Shown here: one piece after another, positions 25,801-36,688 of the stretch
Position numbering within the stretch: position 1 is the stretch's first letter
Layout of the letters: every line of letters begins with the position of its first letter
Assembly: GCA_026182355.1 (NCBI GenBank)
Contig: JAPFBL010000551.1
Span: 1 to 64,000, forward strand
Reading direction: 5' to 3'
Origin: Hermatobates lingyangjiaoensis
Lineage: Eukaryota > Arthropoda > Insecta > Hemiptera > Hermatobatidae
Length of the DNA: 64,000 bases
The notes under the pieces: generated by a model
Told to the model about the DNA's origin: nothing
What the model saw: the letters and a program-made list of their open reading frames with translations, nothing else
Database searches by the model: none
Position numbers and translations under genes: made by a program

Positions 25801-28800
25801 TTGATTGGGGTACACATTGTCTTGGAGGTTGCATTTTTGTTATGCCTCCTATTGTGCGTTTTGAAGACCCAGTGTTTCTATGTTTTATAAGGTTTGGCAA
25901 TTTAAGTGATTTGTACCTACTCTTGTCTGTTGGATTGTTACAAAATGTTGGTGTATATTTGACTGGATTTTTCTATGACTGTTCTTAAGTTGCATGTGCT
26001 TGTGTTTTTTTTTCCTATATGGATTATTTCTTTTACTAGTATTTTTCGCAAGTGTTTTTCTTTGTCTAGTATAACGAGATTTTGAAAATCGAAGTTTTGT
26101 TTTTGGGTGATTGCGTGTTTTGCTAGAGCGCATATTATTTTTGGTCCTGCGATGTCTGTTTTATGTTGTGATATCCTGCTTGATAAGTATTGGCTGGTTT
26201 GCCCTATGTACTTTGAGTCCCTGTCGTTATAATTAATTTGCTAGACTCCAGTAGTTCCCAACCAGGGGTGCTTGCACCCCCAGGGGATGCGAGACATCAT
26301 TCCAGGGGGTGCGAGAAGCAGGGCTGCAATTTCTAAGAAATTTGGAAACTTTGGAAGAGTATTGGTGCTCGGCTATAGTTTAATTTCCAGGGCTTTGTGG
26401 AGCTGCACTTGCGGTGTTCATTCCATTTGCGACAACATGGTTATGCGAGTCAGGATTTAGCACCCTTTTTGTCAATTAAGACAAAATCCAGAAATCGTTT
26501 GAATCCACAGGCAGACATGTTGCTATCAGCAAGATAGTTCCACGATTTGAAAGACTAATAAGCATGAAACAGGAACTAAAGAGTCATTGAGTAGAAATGC
26601 ATTAGCAAACGTTTTGGATGTCAGCCTTTTGATTCTATTATCTTTTACATATTTTAAGTAAGTAATTATTTTTTGTCAGTCATATTCAAATGTAGATATG
26701 GGATATCCTTTCTAGTCCATATGTTTGATATTTTACATAGGTATTAAAAAAAATAAATTATTTTCTAAGTATTTCGAAGCTAGTTCCAGATTTTACTGTT
26801 TTACACTTCAAACATATGTTATTATTTTCGTAAAGTTTGTTCAAATATCAATCTGTGATGTTTCTTACCTAAAAGTCTTATTTTTTTACATATATTTCAG
26901 TAAAATAAATATTTAATCTTGATAAAATTTTGTATAATTCTATATCTTTTATCCTTGAACAAAAAATAAAATGTAGGGGGTGCGAGGTCAGAGCAAAATT
27001 TTTTCAGGGGTGCAGGAGTAAAAAAAGGTTAGGAACCAGGGTGCTAGACTATGTTACTGTTTTTGTAATGTTGGAATGGTTGACTTGACTTTAGAGAAAC
27101 ACGGAGACACTGAGTCTTCAAAACGCATAATAGAAAACGTAACAAAAATGGAATCTCCAAGACAATGTATAGCCTAAGCAACTTTCCCTTGCAAAAGTAA
27201 GAATTTTCTTATTGAAAAAAAGCTTACGTTAGCCTATGAAAAAGGTTTTAAAATAAAACAAAAACGTTTGATACCGTTTGATTTTTGAATCTAAAAAATT
27301 GTATGAATGCCGATTACATAATACACCTAATTATTATATTATTGAATTTATTATCATTATATAATAATGATGTAGAATTGGAGAAAAAAGGGCAAGAACC
27401 ACTGCAATAGAATGATGACAAAACACTACTTATATTCATGAACTGATATTAACATTAACTTTTTAAAATGATATAGAATTAAATGATGAAAAACCAGTAA
27501 TAATATTTTTTTATTTAATACCCATTTAAAACTGTATGCTGTAGAATGATGTTACGCCCCTAATTCAAGGGCTCTTATCCTTTTTTCTCAACCTTTTCAA
27601 AGAACTTTGAAAAGGTTTTTGACAATTCAAATCGGTCTTTGAAAAATTCGATTTTAACCCATGCAGTGTTTTAGTACATAAATAAAATACATATAAAAAG
27701 ATTTGATATATTTAAGGAATAACAATCTTTAAAGTATGTATCTGTGGGATAAGGAAAAATAATTATATAAAATATCTTCAGTCACCTGAAAAGAAATAAA
27801 ATTAAAACAGGAAAAAGGTAATGAAATAGTCTCTACATATAGAAATTTAATAGTATACACAACGCGTTTCGAACACGTAGTGTTCTTCTTCAGGTATTAA
27901 CTAAGGGTGAGTGTCTAGGGAACAACTGTACAGTTGAACACGTTTCGAACACTAAGTGTTCGAAACACGTTTTTATAATATTAAATTTCTATATGTGGAA
28001 ACTATTTCATTAGCTTTTAACCCTACAATGAGTAAATAACACATAATAACTGATTGCACTACCTTAAATTTAAAAAAAATTAAGTGACAATCATAAAGAA
28101 AAAAATAAATAAAAACAAAAGTGATATTTTTTCAAGAAAATGATAAAATTCTGAGGTATAATGGATAAACCAACAAAAGTCTCCACACAAATGAAGTTTT
28201 ATTCAACGCGTTTCGAACACTTTGTGTTCATCATCAGGAAGACACTATAATACAAATTATATCTAATTAGTTACAAAAATTAGAGTGAAATAATGAAATT
28301 CAATTAAGAGAATTCAAGACATACCCAAGGATGTGGGTATTGAAGGTTGAATAAGGTTGAATTTTATTATTTCACTCTAATTTTTGTAACTAATTAGATA
28401 TAATTTGTATTATAGTGTCTTCCTGATGATGAACACAAAGTGTTCGAAACGCGTTGAATAAAACTTCATTTGTGTGGAGACTTTTGTTGGTTTATCCATT
28501 TTACCTCAGAATGAGTAAATACCACACAATTACAGATTGCACAACTTTAAAATGATTTAAAAATGATAAAAGCTATCATTTTTTTCTGTGTTTACGAATG
28601 TACACTGATTATTATTTTTAAATCAACAGTGTTGTCACTTTTACCCAAAACATGACTTACAATACCTTATATATTGGTTGTTTTTGTTATTAAAACAGTT
28701 TTTGGGGAATTTTCAAAAATTACGTCTTCATACAAAAAAAAAAAGTTTAATATGAAATCTAACAACGAGTTTCGAACACTTTGTGTTCTTCTTCAGGTTT

Positions 28801-31800
28801 ACATCTAAAAAAAAATGTACATTGAAAAAACAAAGACAGGAAAACACAGACAGTATGAAAAACAGAAAATTACAAAACAATAAAAAAAGAGTAAAAAAAT
28901 ATAAAGAAATTAAAGGAAAACAAAAACCTACAAACATAGTGTTTCCTCTAAAAACAAGGTAATAATGTTTGTAGGTTTTTGTTTTCCCTTAATTTCTTTT
29001 ATTTTTTTACCCTTTTTTTTTATTGTTTGTTACTGTCTGTTTGTTTTGCTTGAATGCTCTGTATAGAGGTATCCTCCCAGAATCAGTTTTATAATATTGT
29101 GCTTATTTTATTATTGTGAAAATTGGTTTTTGTTGTCTTCATAATTAATAATAAGTAATTAGGTTTAAACAACAAATGTCTGTTTTTAAATAATGAATAA
29201 TAACACTGGGTATTTTATGATCCTTTTGTGGTTCTCTTGTTACTGAATTTTTTGTTTGTTTGGTTTGTTTTTTCTGTTAGTTGGTATCCGTGAATGTATT
29301 TGTCTTGCTTTACTTATGTCGTTAATACTTTTTTTAGCCTAGAAAATGACAAACAACTATTGGCGAAACGTCGGCATATAATCAGGAGTTGAATTTTTAT
29401 GACCAAAATTTTCAAGAACCCCTTCTGTGAATTTATAATATTATCACTGTAAGTCACTAATTAGATTCATTAAATTGTATAAATTCATATGAGTACAAAA
29501 TATATAGGCAGTTTGATTTATTGCAACCATAATTAATAGATGACTCACCGGGTTATCTGAAGGTGATGAAGGAGTGGGGGACGTTTGCTTGATAACAGTT
29601 ATCAGTGGAAGGACGATTTCAAGAAATTCTAAGATTGACTGAGGAAAACTGTGAGAATCGGGCAATGTGGCCATTTGGTAGAGGGCTTCGCATTCCTTGT
29701 CAACATTCCTACAGTAACAAGAATATAGAATCAGTAATCAATATAGAATAGAATATAGTAATCAGTAATTAATATAGTATAGAATATAGTAATCAATAAT
29801 CAATATAGTATAGAAGAGTGTTTCCCAAAGTGGACGGTATCGCCCCCCTGGGGGCGGTGCATTGAAATAGGGGGGCGGTAATACAAAAAGGAGCGGGGAT
29901 TCTATTTCCATAAATTGAAAATGTTCATGCAAGAGTAATGTAGAGCCAAGAGTACTCTACATCTATAATAAAGTTTAACTGACTCGGAGGGGTCGGCAGA
30001 CACCTGCGCCATCAAAGAAGTCACCAGTTTTCTTGCCAGACTTATACAAGATGGCAAAGGAACTCCAAATCTTAGCCAAGACACTGCTGTTTTTGTAGCT
30101 TGTGACTCCATCTGAGGAATAGAACATCCCATGGTGCTTTCAACAAGACAGATGACTGCAAAGAAAAAAAAACAAAGATTGATCAAACTCCTCATCATTC
30201 TTGGTACTATAGATCATCAACTATAGAATATAGAATTTTGTCTGCAAAAGTAAGAAACCTTTGACAAATATTTCATAAATAAGCCAATCACCTTTAAAAA
30301 CTGGGGGACAGGTTAGGTCTGGTATGTCCGGGGTTCAATACTCACCTGACCCTAGATTTATTCACGCGGAAGGTGAATAAATCTGAGTACATCGTCTCTC
30401 AAAGAGGACGTTAAACAGTCAGTCCCAAGTCTGTACGATGTCAGATACACGTTAAACAACCCTACTCTAAATACACTTGAATTAGACAAAATTTAGGACT
30501 CCCAATGTAGAATCAACAGATAATGTAGTTCACCCATTACTAAAATGGGTGCCAAATAATAAATAAACTACAATTTCCAACCCTAGAACAGTACTAAAAG
30601 GTGAAAGCCTTATATGTGTGATCGTTGGAAACCAAAGAACAAACAACCTTTAATAGCTTACAGATTTTTTATAAATCATGCCTAAAACAAACAGAATTAA
30701 CAGATAATTCAATAGAAAATAGTTTTAAGTTTATTAAGGAAGTTAAAATCAAAGTTGTTATAATAACAACAAATGTTAACACAATAGGCTGCATTGTCAC
30801 GAGAACTTTTAGACTCTCAGATTGATAATAAGGTAGATTTCAGTGGTAGTCCCTCACAATGGTATACACATAGACCGAATTTTGGTCTTTTGTATCACAC
30901 AATGAAGATTGATTCTACAGTGGGAGTGCTAAATTTTGTCTAACTCAAGTGTATTTAGAGTAGGAATCTTTAACGAGTACCTGACATCGTACGACCTCTC
31001 CGAGGGATGATGTACTCGGAGAGCAGATTAATTCATCTCCCACGTGAATAAATAGAGGGTCAGAGTGGGTATTGAACCCCGGACATATCAGTTCAGAGGC
31101 AAGTAAGTTATAATAATAATTTAGCTCTCTGATGATGTTGTACGAGAGGCCTTAGAGCATTGTATCAAATATATATACATTCATATATATACGTTTCACG
31201 ATGAATCACAAACACAGAACTAAGGAACAAGCACACTTACTGTCTCTAATTTTCGGTTGAACCGTCATCAGGAGAGTTGAGATAGGGACACCAAGCGCAT
31301 TTGTGAAGCGACGGTTGGAGACCCGGGTCCCGGTGTCCCTATCTCAACTCTCCTGATGGCGGTTCAACCGAAAACTAGAGACAGTAACTGTGTTTGTTCC
31401 TTAGTTCTGTGTTTGTGATTCATCGTGAAACGTTTGTTGTCCTTTTGGATCGTTTTCCTGTTCACAACATTCTTATATATATATTCTTATTGTAGTTTGA
31501 ACGTCTTTATTTCACCTGTTTATTGAAATCTTCTTTTATATATACAAATTTACATAGACTTTGTTTATAATAGAGTTTTATGAATTAAATTCTAATTAAA
31601 ACTCTTGGTGAATATATAAAATATCAATTAAATTAAAATAGTAGTTTTTAATTTATAATTAAGAGGTCATGGTTAGGTTACAGTGGCCGTCACGAGAGAG
31701 AACACACATAGGCCGCAAGCCGGCCCCTTGTGATACCACAAAGAAGAATTTGGGGCTATTCTCCCCCGTCCCTGGTCCACTCGAACCCTCTAGAGAGAAC

Positions 31801-34030
31801 AATAAATCTAGACAGATCCTTGATACTAGTGGATGCTAAGTTCTCAAGATTGTCAAAGAAATATTCTCCTAGTGCTTCTTTTCTTCTTTCAGCCAAACCA
31901 GGGCATTGTTAAGAGGTCAAAGGCTATAATAGCTGTTCCTCACAAACATACTGTGGTCACAATTCATCCTGTGTAAAGCCAAAATACATCCCATGGGGTC
32001 AATTTCACATCCATTGAAGACACTTGTTCTATAGTAAGAAGTTAAATGATTTTTATAATAACTTCTCGGAGACCTTGCAAGACTATTTTATGTAGGGATG
32101 GTTTTAGCTTGTTGAAGGTATCACTGAATGAGATTGATTGTGGAGGAGGAGAGGCCGGAAGGAACAGGTTTTGTTATGGGTGAGAGAATCATCAAAGGCT
32201 TGGGGAGCCTCGGGATTCTTGGCAAGGTGTAACCCAGCACAATTTTCACTATAAGGTGGTTCCATTGAGATAAGTTCAGAGGAGTAATGGTGACTAATGG
32301 GTAACCGTTTCAAGCGAGTGGAGGATCCTACATGTCTCTGTGGGTGGAGCCCTGAGACAGTCCAGCATGTGATTGAGGAGTGCCCCAGATATGAATATGA
32401 AAGGACAAAGGTCGAGGCGATAGTTGGGAAAGAGGCAAGCGAGCTTTACGAGGTATCGTTGAAACGTAAAAACGTGAAGGCATACCTCGAGTTCATCCAC
32501 GAGGTGGGCAGGAAAAAGAGAGCCATTGTAACCCAGCGTTAAAATGTTCGGTAGTGAGGTAAATGAGCCACCTTATACCAGGATTATAAATGCCGTTTTT
32601 CGCCCCCCCCCCCCCCCCCCCCCGGGTATTATTGCGTGAATTAGTTAATTTAATTCTTGGTCTAATGCGCGACGTACAATCGTGGTGCCCGCCTCCGCGA
32701 GGTCCACCTCGGACACCCCAAGTTTTGGGTGGCAAACTTGGAGGTGACAAAAGGGTAACACGTTAAATCGTCGGCCTGATTTGATCTTTGGTGTAATGGC
32801 TGGAAAGCTAAGGTGCACAGCGATCAAAACAGGTGAGTATGGGTATACCGTAGTACACAAAGAGGGGTTTCCTGATGAAATGTCTGAGTGCACCCCAGAC
32901 TCTAGTATCTAAGTCACTAAAACACCTGGTCTTCTCTTGAACTCCTCAACTGCTACTTCGATGACCAGGATGTTTGTCAAGGATTGGATTTCATTCTGGC
33001 TAGGATCAAGTTATCTCCCGAGAAACGATTCCTCCTGGACACCAGGTATCTAGCCTTAGTTCTAAAGCTTGTGAATAGTAATTCTTTTCCAATATCTTTC
33101 ACTCTATGTACACAGAAGGATATTTGGTAGTACAGGTATATAAAGGTATATAAAATAAAGTTTTATCTGTTACCCTGAGGAGCAACGCATTCCAAGTCAT
33201 TCTGTATCATCCTCTTGTGTTTGTGCTTCAAAGGCATTGGCTCAAACTGTAAAATACAATTACGTTCAATTAGACAATGAAATAAAACGACTCTATGAAC
33301 TAAATAAACTCAATTCACAAAAAGAGCACACATAAAACAGAACTGATAAGTCATCACATAGCTTAAAGGCTTCTACTAATAGATAAGTTTTATTACAAAT
33401 ATTACAAGCGCTCAATAAGACTACGTATCACAGTTTATTTTAAGTATATATATATATATATATATATATAAATTAATAATCACCAATAACTCTTGATAGA
33501 ATATATGAATTAAATACTACAATAAACAATATATATTAATTAAAATGCTCTAAGGCCTTTCGTTACAACATCATCAGAGAGCTAAATGAAACAACCAAAA
33601 AATATAATAACAAGTTAACCTGGTTGATTGAAGTCTTCAGAATTGCTGGCATCCCTGTCTTAATTTAATGTTCCTAAACTTGAACGAGTCTCGATCTGCT
33701 TACTTATTTCTTTTATTAATATTTCATCTAGTTTGTCAAGTCCCGGACTATTTTTTATTAAATGTCCATAGAAGTTCTTTATGAGTGCACTTTCAATAAT
33801 ATTTCTCCTCCTTTCTGAAGGTACCAAAATTTGTGTACCTTCAAAAGACCCCTTTAAGTTTAGGAACATTAAATTCAGACAGGGATGTCAGCAATCCTGA
33901 AGACTTCAAACAACCAGGTTAACTTGTTATTATAATTTTTGGTTGTTTCATTTAGCTCTCCGATGATGTTGTAACGAAAGGCCTAGGAGCATTTTAATTA
34001 ATATATATTGTTTATTGTGGTATTTAATTC

Positions 34031-34072
<42 letters not shown>

Positions 34073-36648
34073 TATCTAATCGGGATTCGGTCAAATTTTC
34101 AAGGTTCAAAAATAACACTCTCATTGCCGACGTTTCGGATTTAAATAAAACCGAAACGTCGTCGGGAACGAGTTTGATTTTTTATCCTAGAAAATTGACC
34201 GAATCTCGATTAGAGAACACACCTATTCTATCAAACGGCCGATATATTATTGAATCTGATATATATATACTATATATATACCGACTTTGTGTCGGTCGGT
34301 GGACACTTCCACGTCTCCGCTCCTGTGTTCCTTTTCCTACCTTTCCTGAGGACGGAGTGATAGCCGAAATAATATATAATAGTAAGTGTTAGTCTCTTTT
34401 TTGTTTTCTTATGGTAACTTTAAATATATATATATATATATATATATCAATGATCAAACCACAATAAGAAATGGGAAAACAAGACTAAGATCTTTCAACC
34501 GTAACAAGCGGTCTTCGTCAGAATCAAAAACCCAACTGTAACACTAGATGCAGAAAACATCTGGTGAGGGGTTGAGAAGATGTGGAGTTGAGAAGATCCT
34601 CACCAGATGTTTTCTGCATCTAGTGTTTCAGTTGAGTTTTTGACTCTGACGAATACCGCTTGTACAGTTGAAAGATCTTAGTCTTGTTTTCCCATTTTCT
34701 TTTGTGGTTTGATCATTGATTGTTATTTCACGTGTTTATGTGAAATCTTTTTATATATAAACAAAATAGAAGTTCATCATTGCCAACTTTAGTACTTTCA
34801 TTAACAACGTCTCAGTTTTTATTTAAAAACCTTTTTCATAGGTCTAAAAACCTATGGTTTTTAAGAAAACATCTTACGAGGTATGCCAGTTTTCCCTATT
34901 TCAAATATAAATAAAAAAAAAATTTTGATTGTCAAACAAAAGATGATTTCAATTTGTATAAAATGTATAATACAGAATTGTTTAAACTAAACAAAAATCA
35001 TTGTAGGGTAAAAATCTAATGAAATGGTCTCCACATATAAAACTTTTAATGATATAAACAACGCGTTTCGAACACGTAGTGTTCTTCCTCAGGCATTAAC
35101 TAAAAAATACAATGACACCAGAGAGTTATCTATAGTACAAAGTAAATAAGTACAAAAATTAATATAAAATAAAATAAGGCAGAAAGTACGAACCTAAGGA
35201 TGAGTGCCTCTGAATAAGACTGACTGGAAATGGAATGGACATGGGTGGGGGTATAGTGTACATCTGTTTCTTATTAGAGCAGGTACATTTTTCTCTTAAA
35301 GTTAGGCTGAGCCTTTACATTTTCTTTTAGACTAAGTGTAGGAAACATATTGAAAAAATAACACACAGAGCTATAACGAAATATAAACCAAATATATGTA
35401 TAAGGAGAAAGTAGAACTTTTTTTTTTATTTATTTTATTTTTATATAAGTAAATTAAGAAACGTTGTACATTTACTTTGTACTATAGATAACTCTCTGGT
35501 GTCATTGTATTTTTTAGTTAATGCCTGAGGAAGAACACTACGTGTTCGAAACGCTTTGTTTATATCATTAAAAGTTTTATATGTGGAGACCATTTCATTA
35601 GATTTTTACCCTACAATGAGTAAATACCTCATAATGACTGATTGCACTACATTAGAAATAAACAAAAATCATTAAATCTAAGTAAGTATAGTTATTACCT
35701 GCTCTGGTATGACTGATAGGACCTCTAGAAGAATCCAGAGCACTCGATGAGGCGGAAGATTAGGGAAGTTAGCGGGAACCATCATTGAAATCAAGTCTTG
35801 GAAGGAATTGGGCCAGAAGGCAGGAGTTGTTTGTATGATGAAGGCCGACAGCTGAAGCACAACACCATCATAGCTTTATATATATATATATATATATATG
35901 ATGTAATTTTTTTGAGGTTTGAGGTCCAATGATTTAAACTAGTCCTTTTGCCGACGTTTCGACATATATTTATGTCATCTTCAGGGTTACAACATGATTG
36001 TTTTACAATTAGCACTACTATTACTACTATTTGGTAATTTATTACATTTTAATATGTACAGTAACAAAGAGGAATTTATTAATAAATCAGTTATTACGAC
36101 TATGGATTATTTTGTTATACATTAAGATAAGGATATTGTTATAATTATTCTATTGCTTTAGAATTATTGCATAAGTATAGATATCACTATTTGATTACCT
36201 TGGAAATCTGTTTATATTGCAGCATTCTTATTTAATACTGTTTCATGATGGTTACTATTTGTTTTCAGGGAGGTTTCTTTACCTTATGTTAATATCCTTA
36301 TGTTAATGTATAACAAAATAATCCATAGTCGTAATAACTGATTTATCAATAAATTCCTCTTTGTTACTGTACATATTAAATGAAATAAATTACCAAATAG
36401 TAGTAATAGTAGTGCTAATTGTAAAACAATCATGTTGTAGCCCTGAAGATGACATAAATATATGTCGAAACGTCGGCAAAAGGACTAGTTTAAATCACTG
36501 GACCTCAAACCTCAAAAAAATTACATCATATAAATATTGGGTCAAGAAAACAAATCATGATGTATATATATATAATAGGTGTGTTAGACCGAACCCCGAT
36601 TAGAGAACACACCTATTATATCAAACGGTCGATATACTATTGAATCTG

Positions 36649-36688
<40 letters not shown>

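Noticed and set aside
28165..28510. MicroRNA precursor
   Set aside because: The hairpin arms are far longer and belong to a dispersed foldback family with ribozyme-like cores.
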